Source of the DNA: Alphaproteobacteria bacterium
GTDB lineage: Bacteria > Pseudomonadota > Alphaproteobacteria > UBA828
Reading direction: 5' to 3'
Assembly: GCA_022826345.1 (NCBI GenBank)
Contig: JAJDVB010000135.1
Coordinates: forward strand, 7,035 to 71,034
DNA: 64,000 nucleotides
The position numbers and the translations under genes are program-made. Every line of letters starts with the position of its first letter. Position 1 is the first letter of the stretch. Of the stretch, positions 42,816 to 51,196 are shown one piece after another. The notes below the pieces were generated by a model that was not told the origin of the DNA, searched no databases, and saw only the letters and a list, made by a program, of their open reading frames with translations.

Positions 42816-43655
42816 ATGGCCAACCAAAACCCAGTCCGGCGGCTCACCGTCCGCGATATCGCCCGTGCCAAGGGGAGCGAGCCGATCGTGAGCCTCACCG
42901 CCTACACAGCGCCCGTTGCCCGCATTGTCGACGAAGCCTGCGACTTCATCCTGGTGGGCGATTCGCTCGGCATGGTTCTCTACGGGATGGATTCCACGGT
43001 CGGCGTCACGGTCGAAATGATGATCGCCCACGGCCGTGCGGTAGTCCGCGCCACCCGGCGGGCCTGCATCGTCGTGGACCTGCCCTTCGGCTCCTACGAG
43101 CAATCGCCCGCCCAGGCCTTCGGCACGGCCTCGCGCATCATGGCGGAGACCGGCAGCGCGGCGATCAAGCTGGAGGGCGGGGAGGAGATGGCGGAGACGA
43201 TCGATTTCCTCACCGCGCGCGGCGTGCCGGTGCTGGGCCATATCGGTCTGATGCCGCAATCGGTCAACGCGGCCGGCTTCCAGGTTCAGGGCAGGACCGA
43301 GGAGAGCGCGCGGCGCATCCTCGCCGATGCGCGGGCGGTCCAGGCCGCAGGCGCCTTCGGCATTGTGATCGAGAACACGGTCGAGCTGTTGTCGCGCACG
43401 CTGACGCAGGAGCTCGCGGTGCCCACCATCGGCATCGGCGCATCGCCGGCCTGCGACGGCCAGATTCTCGTTACAGAGGACATTGTGGGCCTCGCCGGTG
43501 CCTTCATGCCCCGCTTCGTCAAGCGCTACGCGGAGCTCGGCGACGGGCTCGCCGGCGCCGTGCGGGACTATGCCGCCGACGTGCGCGCCCGGCGCTTCCC
43601 TGGGCCCGAGCACACGGCCAACCTGACGGTACCCAAGGCGAAATCCAAGGCCTGA
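42816..43655 (+). CDS. panB: 3-methyl-2-oxobutanoate hydroxymethyltransferase
   Basis: This 279-residue enzyme transfers a hydroxymethyl group from methylene-tetrahydrofolate to ketoisovalerate, the first step of pantothenate and CoA synthesis. Motifs are [39 protein letters not shown] (Mg-binding Asp), [33 protein letters not shown] and [15 protein letters not shown]. An AAGGAGG Shine-Dalgarno sequence sets the start. panC lies 0.7 kb downstream, separated by a lipoprotein gene. Confidence 0.96.
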   Translation: MANQNPVRRLTVRDIARAKGSEPIVSLTAYTAPVARIVDEACDFILVGDSLGMVLYGMDSTVGVTVEMMIAHGRAVVRATRRACIVVDLPFGSYEQSPAQAFGTASRIMAETGSAAIKLEGGEEMAETIDFLTARGVPVLGHIGLMPQSVNAAGFQVQGRTEESARRILADARAVQAAGAFGIVIENTVELLSRTLTQELAVPTIGIGASPACDGQILVTEDIVGLAGAFMPRFVKRYAELGDGLAGAVRDYAADVRARRFPGPEHTANLTVPKAKSKA

Positions 43656-43712
43656 GCGGCGGCGAGAGGCTCGATGCGGGAGCCGGTTTCGCCACATTCC
43701 GAACACAAAGAT

Positions 43713-43753
43713 TTGACAAGACCGACGCCCATGCACAGATCATGCTGCATGGG
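43713..43753 (+). promoter_or_regulatory. Promoter and dyad before the lipoprotein gene
   Basis: TTGACA (43713-43718) is followed after 16 bases by ACAGAT (43735-43740). A perfect 8-bp inverted repeat CCCATGCA (43728-43735) / TGCATGGG (43746-43753) with a 10-base gap overlaps the -10, where a repressor could sit. The lipoprotein start is about 90 bases further on. Confidence 0.35.
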
Positions 43754-43830
43754 CTCGAGCGCTCGGCTGGAGTCGGCGCTTCGGCCGTTGCGCACCCAGC
43801 TTCGGCGATAGGGACGTGAGGAGACGATCC

Positions 43831-44301
43831 ATGTACAGGTTCAAGTTCGCGGTGCTCGGTCTGGCGGCGCTGACGCTCGCAGCCTGCACCGAAACCACCG
43901 GCCAGAAGCAAAGCCTGGGTACGCTGCTCGGTGCGGTGGCCGGCGGGGTCGCCGGCGCGCAGGTGGGTGATGGACGTGGCAAGCTGGTCGCTACCGGTGT
44001 TGGCGCGCTTCTCGGTGCCATGATCGGCAGCGAGATCGGCAAGTCGCTCGACCGCGCCGATCAGCTGGCGATGGAGCATTCAGCGCAACAGACGTTGGAG
44101 ACGGCGCCCGTAGGCACGACGAACACGTGGCACAACCCGGACAGCGGTAACATGGGCACGTTCACGCCGACCCAGACATACCAGCAAAGCGACGGGACCT
44201 ACTGCCGTGAGTTCACCCAGACCGTGACGATCGGCAACCGCACGGAGGAAGCCTACGGCACCGCCTGCCGCCAGCCCGACGGCAGCTGGCAGATCATCTA
44301 G
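43831..44301 (+). CDS. Glycine-zipper outer-membrane lipoprotein (17-kDa antigen-like)
   Basis: This 156-residue protein begins with a lipoprotein signal ([19 protein letters not shown], lipobox LAAC). It then has a glycine-zipper 2TM segment ([20 protein letters not shown] and [19 protein letters not shown]) and a C-terminal domain with [20 protein letters not shown] and [14 protein letters not shown]. This layout matches the rickettsial 17-kDa surface antigen family. A GAGGAGA Shine-Dalgarno sequence and the lipobox support the start at 43831 rather than five codons earlier. It separates panB from panC but has no evident link to pantothenate. Confidence 0.9.
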   Translation: MYRFKFAVLGLAALTLAACTETTGQKQSLGTLLGAVAGGVAGAQVGDGRGKLVATGVGALLGAMIGSEIGKSLDRADQLAMEHSAQQTLETAPVGTTNTWHNPDSGNMGTFTPTQTYQQSDGTYCREFTQTVTIGNRTEEAYGTACRQPDGSWQII

Positions 44302-44349
44302 CGCGGGCTCCGCGCCTCGGGGGACACCGGCCCGGGGCACGGGCGGCCG

Positions 44350-45204
44350 ATGGCGCCCTCGGTCATCGACAGCGTCGCCGGCCTGCGCGAGGCCGTCGCC
44401 GCGTGGCGTGCAGACGGCTTGACGGTCGCCCTCGTCCCCACCATGGGGGCGCTGCATGAGGGCCACATGGCGCTGGTCCGGGCCGCGCGCGCGCATGGCG
44501 GGCGCACGGTGGTCAGCCTCTTCGTCAACCCGACCCAATTCGCCCCCGATGAGGACTTCGCCCTCTATCCGCGTCAGCAGGCGGACGACCTCGCGAAGCT
44601 CGCCGAGGCGGGAGTCGAGGCGGCTTTCTTGCCCCCTACGGAGGCGGTCTACCCGCCGGGCTTCGCGACAACGGTGCGGGTGGAGGGTGTCACCGCCGGG
44701 CTGGAGGGCGCGTCCCGGCCCCACTTCTTCGACGGGGTTGCGACGGTCGTCACCAAGCTCCTGCTCCAGTGCCTGCCCGATGTCGCGCTCTTCGGCGAGA
44801 AGGACTATCAGCAGCTCGTCACGGTTCGTCGCTTGGTCGCCGACCTCGACATCCCCTGCCGGATCGAGGCCGTGCCGACCGTGCGCGCGGCGGACGGCCT
44901 CGCGCTCTCCTCACGGAACGCCTATCTCTCGACGGACGAACGCCGGGTCGCGCCGAAGCTCTTTGAAGTGTTGAGCTGGATGGCGGCGGCATTGGGCGAG
45001 GGCATGGCGTCGGCTGATAGCATCGCCCAGGGCACAGCCGCGCTCAGAGACGCAGGCTTCGCCCGCGTCGACTATCTCGCAGTCTGCGATGCAGAGACGC
45101 TCGAGCCGGTCGCGCGGGTGGACGGGTCGGCCAGGGTGCTCGCCGCCGTCTGGCTGGGCGAGACGCGATTGATCGATAATGTGCCGGTGAGCCCCGCCGG
45201 CTGA
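44350..45204 (+). CDS. panC: Pantoate--beta-alanine ligase
   Basis: This 284-residue ligase catalyses the last step of pantothenate synthesis using ATP. Conserved motifs are VALVPTMGALHEGHMALVRA (HxGH-type nucleotide site), VSLFVNPTQFAPDEDFALYP, FGEKDYQQLVTVRRLVADLD and ALSSRNAYLSTDERRVAP. It starts 48 bases after the lipoprotein stop. No Shine-Dalgarno sequence is prominent. The length and all motifs are normal. Confidence 0.96.
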   Translation: MAPSVIDSVAGLREAVAAWRADGLTVALVPTMGALHEGHMALVRAARAHGGRTVVSLFVNPTQFAPDEDFALYPRQQADDLAKLAEAGVEAAFLPPTEAVYPPGFATTVRVEGVTAGLEGASRPHFFDGVATVVTKLLLQCLPDVALFGEKDYQQLVTVRRLVADLDIPCRIEAVPTVRAADGLALSSRNAYLSTDERRVAPKLFEVLSWMAAALGEGMASADSIAQGTAALRDAGFARVDYLAVCDAETLEPVARVDGSARVLAAVWLGETRLIDNVPVSPAG

Positions 45205-45223
45205 CGGCGCCGTCCGCGGGGGA

Positions 45224-45388
45224 TCAGTGAGAGTCTCGCGCTCCGCCGTCGATCTCGCCGGGGCCGTCATCCGTGCCCTCGCGCCGGCGTGCATCGAAGA
45301 GCAGCGTCTTCGCCGACCAGAAGATCCCGATTGACAGGATGAGGGTGGCGAGCGCGACCAGCAGTGGCAGTCCGAGGTCCCAGGGCAT
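45224..45388 (-). CDS. 54-residue single-span membrane protein
   Basis: This minus-strand frame encodes 54 residues starting MPWDLGLPLLVALATLILSI. The first 25 residues form one transmembrane helix, followed by Trp-Ser-Ala-Lys and an acidic/basic cytoplasmic tail ending DGGARDSH. It lies between convergent panC and the tRNA gene. No family is recognised and the Shine-Dalgarno sequence is weak. A clear hydrophobic segment followed by a polar tail, in a gap with no other gene, makes a real small protein plausible. Confidence 0.4.
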   Translation of the reverse strand: MPWDLGLPLLVALATLILSIGIFWSAKTLLFDARRREGTDDGPGEIDGGARDSH

Positions 45389-45535
45389 CGGTTGCAAGGC
45401 CTTCGATCAGCGATCCTGCAGCGCTGAATAGCCAAGCGCCCCGGCCGCGTCAAGGCGGGGACATCCGCTTGACAGGCGGGCCGCCGCCGCCGCATGATCC
45501 GGCCCCCTTCGGCCGGGGCGACCGGCCGCCGCAAT

Positions 45536-45611
<76 letters not shown>

Positions 45612-45746
45612 TCCCTCCCTTTCATGCATTCCCAAGACGTCCCGAAACACCCTGAAGATCAACGATTATCTTCTCCCAGGGTTCTGGAACGCTCCCGTGT
45701 ATGCTCCGGACTCGCGATCATTTGATATGCGGGTTGGACCCGCTGG

Positions 45747-47036
45747 TCAGCGCGACCCCTGAAGCACCCCTTCGAGGAGTTGTGCCGCAAACCCAGGGCC
45801 GTCGGCCTCCTGCATCTGCTTGCTGGTCCGACCGAGGCGATCGCGCATGGCGGGATCGCCGATCAACCTGTTGACGGCGGTGAGAAGGTCCTCGTCAGTC
45901 CAGTCATAGCGATGCATTGCAAGGCCATGCCCTGTCTCGGCGACGCGGGTGGCGTTGTCGTGGCCATCCCAGACGTAGGGCATGATCAGCGCCGGCTTTC
46001 CGAAATAGAGGCACTCCGTGAAGCTGTTGTTCCCGCCATGGTGGATGACCGCATCGGTTTGCGGAATCACCGATGGCTGCGGATACCAGCTGGCGAGATG
46101 CACATTGGGCGGCGGTGCGTCATAGGCGTCGAGATAGTCGCCGACATTGACCAGCACCCGGTAGGGCTTGCCGGTGAACGCGGCGATGATGCGCTTCAGC
46201 AGGTCGGTATCGCCGGCGCCGAGACTGCCGAAGCTGACGTAGACGAGAGGGGCGTCGCCGTGCTCGGCAAAGCGCGGCACCTCGTAAGGTTCCTCCTGAC
46301 GGACGCAGCCTTCCAGGTATCGGAAGCGCGCCGGATCGAGGGGCTGACGCCGGGCATACCTCACCGCTTTCGGATAGAGCAGCAGGTTGAGGTACGGCGA
46401 GGGCTCGAAGAACTGTCCCAGCGGATAAGGGTCTTCGCCGCAGCATTTAAGGAATTCATTGAAACGCCCGTGGATCGGACCGATCACCTCGCTGAATCTG
46501 CTCTCGAAGGCGGCGAAGCACGCGCGGTCGTTTTCCCCGCACCCGGAGAGGTGCGGTGGAATGTCCGGGTCGGGAATCTCGTTCTCGCTGCAGGAAATGA
46601 TCCGTACCCAAGGGACGCCATGCCGCTTGGTGGCGGGGAACAGGATCACGTTGTCGATGCAGATGAGGTCGGGTTGGAGTTCCCCGAGGATGCCCGGCAG
46701 CGTCTTCTCAGCCCACACCGCCGTATCCACGATCGCGTCCCAGCAGTCCTTCACGTAGTTGTCGATCTGATCGAAGGGGCTCTTTCGAAAGTTGGGGATG
46801 TGACCGTTGATGAAGTCGGACCAGTACTTCGCCATCTGCTCCGGCGGCATGGGCTCCGACATGGGAACCGGCACTTCCTCGAAGCCGTAGTTGGCGAACA
46901 CGCCGGTGAAACCGGGATCGCAAAGGAATACGGCACGGTGGCCGCGGGCGCGGCAGGCCTGGGCGATCGCCACCGAGTTGAGCGCAGGCCCGTAGGCGGC
47001 CTCGGGAAAGAAGACGATGGTCTTGGGTTCACTCAT
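45747..47036 (-). CDS. UGT/MGT-type glycosyltransferase
   Basis: This 429-residue GT-B fold glycosyltransferase has an N-terminal domain IVFFPEAAYGPALNSVAIAQ and a C-terminal nucleotide-sugar site APLVYVSFGSLG. The PSPG-like box HHGGNNSFTECLYFGKPALI is followed by MPYVWDGHDNATRVAETGHG. It should transfer a sugar to a small hydrophobic acceptor. Its start lies inside the last codons of the small TOBE gene (8-base overlap), so the two are translationally coupled. No biosynthetic cluster surrounds it, so the acceptor is unknown. Confidence 0.85.
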   Translation of the reverse strand: MSEPKTIVFFPEAAYGPALNSVAIAQACRARGHRAVFLCDPGFTGVFANYGFEEVPVPMSEPMPPEQMAKYWSDFINGHIPNFRKSPFDQIDNYVKDCWDAIVDTAVWAEKTLPGILGELQPDLICIDNVILFPATKRHGVPWVRIISCSENEIPDPDIPPHLSGCGENDRACFAAFESRFSEVIGPIHGRFNEFLKCCGEDPYPLGQFFEPSPYLNLLLYPKAVRYARRQPLDPARFRYLEGCVRQEEPYEVPRFAEHGDAPLVYVSFGSLGAGDTDLLKRIIAAFTGKPYRVLVNVGDYLDAYDAPPPNVHLASWYPQPSVIPQTDAVIHHGGNNSFTECLYFGKPALIMPYVWDGHDNATRVAETGHGLAMHRYDWTDEDLLTAVNRLIGDPAMRDRLGRTSKQMQEADGPGFAAQLLEGVLQGSR

Positions 47037-47247
47037 TCTCTCGTACCTCGGACTGTGGCTCGCGGGGCAGGATGCGCGACGCGGACGGCGGCCAGAGGCA
47101 CCACAGCTTCTGCCCGCGCTCGATTCCCGCGACGTTGGAATCGGCGGTATCTACCTTCGCCAGGAGTAACGCGTCGGCCTCCGGAACCCGGAGACGGATG
47201 CTCAAGTGCTGGCCGCTGTAGGAAATGTCGACGACATGTCCCTCCAC
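47029..47247 (-). CDS. Stand-alone TOBE-domain protein
   Basis: This 72-residue protein corresponds to the C-terminal TOBE domain of PotA-type ATPases, without the ATPase. It begins (M)EGHVVDISYSGQHLSIRLRV and ends near a WxPxxxxxLPxE pattern (LWPPSASRILPREP). A perfectly placed GGAGGAG Shine-Dalgarno sequence seven bases before the GTG shows that it is translated as an independent gene, not a leftover gene end. It overlaps the glycosyltransferase start by eight bases. A ligand-sensing or oxyanion-binding role is possible but unproven. Confidence 0.65.
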   Translation of the reverse strand: MEGHVVDISYSGQHLSIRLRVPEADALLLAKVDTADSNVAGIERGQKLWCLWPPSASRILPREPQSEVRENE

Positions 47248-47285
47248 GGCGTTCTCCTCCGTTGTTGCGGGCGGCGGAGGCAGGC

Positions 47286-49307
47286 TTAGGCGGCGGTTAT
47301 GGGTGCCGTTGCGGCGCGAAGCCAGGCTAGCGTCGCGGCATCGTCCGCGAGCAGGGGTGCCAGGGTCTGCGCTACGCGCGTGTGGTAGGTATCGAGCCAG
47401 GCGCGCTCATCCGCCGTCAGCATGGCGGGGTCGATAAGGGTGCGGTCGATGGGCGCGAGCGTCAGCGTCTCGAAGCCGAGGAAATCCCCGTCGGCGTCGC
47501 CAGCCTCCGTCACCACCACCAGGTTCTCGATCCGGATGCCGTAGGCGCCGGTCTTGTAGTAGCCGGGCTCGTTGGAGATCACCATGCCGGGCGCGAGCGC
47601 AGCCGCGCTGCCCATGCGGGAGATGCGCTGCGGGCCTTCGTGCACGTTGAGGTAGTGGCCCACGCCGTGCCCGGTGCCGTGGTCGTAGTCGAGCCCCGCC
47701 TGCCACAGGAACTGGCGGGCGAGCGTGTCGAGGTGCGCGCCGGTGGTGCCGCGCGGGAAGCGTGCCGTTGCCAGCGCGATATGGCCGCGCAGCACGCGGG
47801 TGAAGCGCTCCCGATGCTCGGGCTCCGGCCGGCCGATCGCGACCGTGCGGGTCACGTCCGTGGTGCCGTCCAGGTACTGCCCGCCCGAATCGACAAGGTA
47901 GAGCGAGCCAGGCTCCAGCGTGCGGTTGCTCTCTGCCGTTACCCGGTAGTGGACGATGGCGCCGTTGGGGCCGGCACCCGAGATCGTGTCGAAGCTCGGA
48001 CCCCGGTAGTGCTCGCCGCCGGCGCGCATCGCCGCCAGCCGGTCGACGGCGTCCAGCTCGCTGATCGAGCCGGGTGGCGCGGCGGCCAGCCAGGCCAGAA
48101 AGCGGGCCAGCGCCGCGCCGTCCCGGCGATGGGCTGCGCGGATGCCGTCGAGCTCGACCGCGTTCTTGCAGGCCTTAGGCAGCGCACAGGGATCGGCGCC
48201 GTGAATCACCTCGGCACCGCCCTGCGTCAACCGATCGACCATCCAGGCCGGCGTCGCCGCCGCGTCGATCAGCACTGCCTTGCCCCCGCCGGCAAGCGTG
48301 TCGAGCACACTGGCCATGGTCTCCGGTGCTTGCACGTGCACGGCATTGCCGAGGTGAGCCGGAACCTCGGGGAGGAGTTTGCGGCGGTCCACGAACCAGT
48401 CCACGTCCCCGTCGCCGTGCACGATGGCGAAGGAATGGGGTAGGGGGCTGTTGGCAACGTCGGCGCCACGGACGTTGAGTAGCCAGGCGATGGAATCGGG
48501 TGCGCTCAGCACCGCGGCGGCCGCTCCCTTCTCCGCAAGCCGGGCGGCGACGATCTCCCGCTTCTCGGCTGCCGCGGTGCCCGCAAAGCGCGCCGGATGG
48601 GGCGCAATGGGGCCGAGTGGCGCCGGCGGCTGATCCGCCCACAGCGCGTCGATGGGATTGTCCTCGCACGGCACCAGGTGGGCGCCGACGGCGCGGCAGG
48701 GCGCCGACAGCCGGTCTCTCTGGCTCGCGCCGTGAAGCCGGGGGTCGTAGCCGAGCGCGTCGCTTTCCGCGAGATGCTCCCTGAGCCACGCGTCGGGCGG
48801 CTCCTCGGTGATGTGACGGTGCTCGTAGAGGCTGCCGTCCACCTGCGCCGCCGCCTGCAGGGTATAGCGCCCGTCGACGAAGAGCGCGGCCCGCTCGGCC
48901 AGCACGATCGCCATGCCGGCAGAGCCCGTGAAGCCTGTGAGCCATGCCAGCCGCTGCGAGCGTCGCGCCACATACTCGCCCTGGTGCTCGTCGCTGAGCG
49001 GCACCACGAAGCCGTCGAGGCCGCGCCTGGCAAGTTCGGCCCTGAGCGCCGCAAGCCGGGACTCCTGCTGTGGGGTGTCGATCCCGTCCGGTGCCTCGGC
49101 ATACGTCCGTCGCAGAGCCTCGAAGCGCTCGGCGACGGCGGCCTCGGCGTCGGCCTCCGGGTGGATCAGGCGGAGCCAGTCCCGGTCCTGCACCGCGGCT
49201 GCGGCGACTCCCCGCACCAGCGCGTCAACCTCATGGATCGGCATGTCGATACCGGCCTCGGCGAGCGCCTGCGCCAGTGCGCCGGTTGTCGCAGAATTCT
49301 CGGACAT
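47286..49307 (-). CDS. Xaa-Pro aminopeptidase (M24B)
   Basis: This 673-residue cytoplasmic peptidase of the long aminopeptidase-P form has two creatinase N-terminal domains and a C-terminal pita-bread domain. The dimetal ligands are present around residues 473-596: Asp in LVDSGGQY, Asp in GTTDVTRT, His in GTGHGVGHYLNVHEGP, Glu in SNEPGYY and Glu in GIRIENL. An N-terminal extension of about 60 residues (ALAQALAEAGIDMPIHEVDA) precedes the usual start LAALRAELARRGLDGFVVP. It lies 25 bases after prmA on the same strand. Confidence 0.93.
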   Translation of the reverse strand: MSENSATTGALAQALAEAGIDMPIHEVDALVRGVAAAAVQDRDWLRLIHPEADAEAAVAERFEALRRTYAEAPDGIDTPQQESRLAALRAELARRGLDGFVVPLSDEHQGEYVARRSQRLAWLTGFTGSAGMAIVLAERAALFVDGRYTLQAAAQVDGSLYEHRHITEEPPDAWLREHLAESDALGYDPRLHGASQRDRLSAPCRAVGAHLVPCEDNPIDALWADQPPAPLGPIAPHPARFAGTAAAEKREIVAARLAEKGAAAAVLSAPDSIAWLLNVRGADVANSPLPHSFAIVHGDGDVDWFVDRRKLLPEVPAHLGNAVHVQAPETMASVLDTLAGGGKAVLIDAAATPAWMVDRLTQGGAEVIHGADPCALPKACKNAVELDGIRAAHRRDGAALARFLAWLAAAPPGSISELDAVDRLAAMRAGGEHYRGPSFDTISGAGPNGAIVHYRVTAESNRTLEPGSLYLVDSGGQYLDGTTDVTRTVAIGRPEPEHRERFTRVLRGHIALATARFPRGTTGAHLDTLARQFLWQAGLDYDHGTGHGVGHYLNVHEGPQRISRMGSAAALAPGMVISNEPGYYKTGAYGIRIENLVVVTEAGDADGDFLGFETLTLAPIDRTLIDPAMLTADERAWLDTYHTRVAQTLAPLLADDAATLAWLRAATAPITAA

Positions 49308-49332
49308 GGTGGGGTTTCTGCCAGTGCGCCGC

Positions 49333-50238
49333 TCACCGCGTCAATATCAGCGTGACCCAGGCGCCCAGCCGTATACGGCGGCGGGGCCGAAGCTGGCGCG
49401 TGCGGAAGGCCGCCAGCACCAGCCGCTCCTCGTAGGCGAGAAGGCCGGAGAGCGCCACGACGCCGCCCGGCCGCAGGTGCCGGGCGAAGGCCAATGCCAT
49501 CGCGGCGATAGGCTTTGCCCTGATGTTGGCGACGATCAGGTCCGCCCGGCCAAGCCGGCATACGGGGTCTGAGCGGAAGCCCTCTGCCCGCACCACCGTC
49601 ACTCGGCGCGAGAGCTCGTTTTGCCGTACCGTTTCCCGTGCCGTGATGACCGCCACAGGGTCGCTATCGAGGGCGAGCACCCGCGCCGGCCAAAGCTGCG
49701 CCGCCGCCACCGCGAGGATGCCGGAGCCCGTGCCGATATCGAACGCACGGCGCACCTGCCGGCGTCGGGCCAGCCAGTCGAGGGCGAGCAGGCAGCCCTG
49801 GGTCGATTTGTGGCGGCCGGAGCCGAAGGCGGGGCCGGCGTCGATGCAGAGGGTGAAGCGTTGGCGGGGCGGGGAATGGTGTGCGCCCACGATCGTCCAA
49901 CGCCCGACCGAGAGGGGCGGAAACGAGGCGACGGACTGCGCTTCCCAATCGGTGGAGCGCATCGGCTCGACCGCCGTCTCGTCGGGCGCGACGCCCGCCG
50001 CTCTAAACAGCGTGCGCAACTGATCCGGCCGCGAGTCGCCGCCTGCCGGGGTGGTGCCGAACAGGGCCACGCGCAGACGGTCCGCCGGGGCTTCCTGTAG
50101 TGGGTGTGTCGCCTCGATCGTCTCGGCCACCACGGCGTCCGCGAGGTCTTCGAGCGCCGGCTCCAGTGCCTCAAAAGCGGCTCGGTCGAGTGTCACCTGG
50201 AGCCGCCAGCCTTGGGCCTCGGGGCGACTTCCGCTCAC
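49333..50238 (-). CDS. prmA: Ribosomal protein L11 methyltransferase
   Basis: This 301-residue SAM-dependent methyltransferase has motif I RAFDIGTGSGILAVAAAQL, the PrmA motif CIDAGPAFGSGRHKSTQGCL and the NIRAKP variant of the NxLxxP catalytic motif in DLIVANIRAKPIAAM. The GTG start at 50238, with a GGGGGC Shine-Dalgarno sequence, was preferred to one 16 codons earlier that lies in the divergent promoter region. It methylates ribosomal protein L11. Confidence 0.88.
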   Translation of the reverse strand: MSGSRPEAQGWRLQVTLDRAAFEALEPALEDLADAVVAETIEATHPLQEAPADRLRVALFGTTPAGGDSRPDQLRTLFRAAGVAPDETAVEPMRSTDWEAQSVASFPPLSVGRWTIVGAHHSPPRQRFTLCIDAGPAFGSGRHKSTQGCLLALDWLARRRQVRRAFDIGTGSGILAVAAAQLWPARVLALDSDPVAVITARETVRQNELSRRVTVVRAEGFRSDPVCRLGRADLIVANIRAKPIAAMALAFARHLRPGGVVALSGLLAYEERLVLAAFRTRQLRPRRRIRLGAWVTLILTR

Positions 50239-50306
50239 GGCTGCCCCCGGCGCCGGCCAATTCCGGCTAAGATGGGGCCCCCGCAACGCACGGTCGGAGG
50301 CCCACG

Positions 50307-51011
50307 ATGCCTGAGATGCCGGATTGGCAACGATTCCTGAGCGCGGATGACAGGGAGACCATCGAGCGCGGCCGCTGGGCCAAGCGCGTCGGCTTCGGCG
50401 CCCGCCCGGCCGTCATCCTGATCGACGTGCAGAACTACATGGTGGGGGAGGAGGGCAACCACGATCTTGCCGCCTATCCGTATAGTTGCGCGACCGGCTG
50501 GGCCGCCGTTTGGCAGACCAAGCGCATCGTCGGCGCGGCCCGCGCCGCCGGTGCACCGGTGATCTACACCCGCTTCGCCATCGACCGGACCGTCGGCGAT
50601 GCTGGGCTCTTCGACGCCAAGATCGGCGCGGAAGCGGGCGAGAACGTCTATTTCGAGGGCACCCACGGCGGCGAAATCGTTGCCGCGGTGGCGCCCGAGC
50701 CTGGCGATCTGGTCTTTACCAAGAAGAAGCCGAGCTCTTTCCACGGCACGCCCCTCCTGCCCTACCTGATCGACCGCGCCATCGATACGCTGATCGTCAC
50801 CGGCGGTGCCACCTGCAACTGCGTCCGCGCCACGGTCTTCGACGCGTTTTCATATAATTACCGCACCATCGTACCTTCGGACGCGGTGTTCGACCGCCTG
50901 CCGATCAGCCACGCGATCAACCTGTTCGACATGAACCGCTGCTCGGCCGACGTGACCGATACCGAGGCCGTGCTCGCCTATTTTGGAGAGCTGGCCCAGC
51001 GCGCGGCTTAA
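50307..51011 (+). CDS. Isochorismatase-like cysteine hydrolase
   Basis: This 234-residue enzyme of the N-carbamoylsarcosine amidase branch has the catalytic triad Asp40 in ILIDVQNYMV, a Lys in FTKKKPSSF (139-141) and Cys172 in GGATCNCVRATV. The family hydrolyses amides such as carbamoylsarcosine or ureidoacrylate to release ammonia and CO2. A CGGAGG Shine-Dalgarno sequence and a TAAGAT -10-like element (50268-50273) lie upstream. It is divergent from prmA and followed by the SRP RNA gene. Another nitrogen-releasing hydrolase here fits the theme of the region. Confidence 0.87.
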   Translation: MPEMPDWQRFLSADDRETIERGRWAKRVGFGARPAVILIDVQNYMVGEEGNHDLAAYPYSCATGWAAVWQTKRIVGAARAAGAPVIYTRFAIDRTVGDAGLFDAKIGAEAGENVYFEGTHGGEIVAAVAPEPGDLVFTKKKPSSFHGTPLLPYLIDRAIDTLIVTGGATCNCVRATVFDAFSYNYRTIVPSDAVFDRLPISHAINLFDMNRCSADVTDTEAVLAYFGELAQRAA

Positions 51012-51040
51012 AGGTCGCCGGCGGCACCTGCTATAGTGCG

Positions 51041-51142
51041 GGCGGGAGATCGGCGGCGGACGGCTAACTCGCCAACCCGGTCAGGTCCGGAAGGAAGCAG
51101 CCGTAACGAGCTTCAAGCCGGGTCGTCTGCCGGTCTCCTGCC
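51041..51142 (+). ncRNA. ffs: Bacterial small signal recognition particle RNA (4.5S)
   Basis: The conserved apical loop GTCCGGAAGGAAGCAGCC (51085-51102) is exact for the small bacterial SRP RNA that binds Ffh. The 5' arm GGCGGGAGATCGGC (51041-51054) pairs with GCCGGTCTCCTGCC (51129-51142) through 12 Watson-Crick pairs and two G-U. A TATAGT -10 element (51032-51037) lies just before the 5' end. The location immediately before dnaX is conserved in many proteobacteria. Confidence 0.95.
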
Positions 51143-51196
51143 GCCAACCCCGCGCGCTGCCCCCGCAAGACGCGGATCGAAGGACGCCATGCACCG

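Noticed and set aside
45612..45746. Integration site of a mobile element at the tRNA-Ala 3' end
   Set aside because: No integrase gene and no repeated copy of the tRNA end was seen in the window.
47029..47247. TOBE ORF as remnant of a degraded ABC ATPase
   Set aside because: An ideal Shine-Dalgarno sequence, a clean start and overlap with the next gene indicate an intact small gene.
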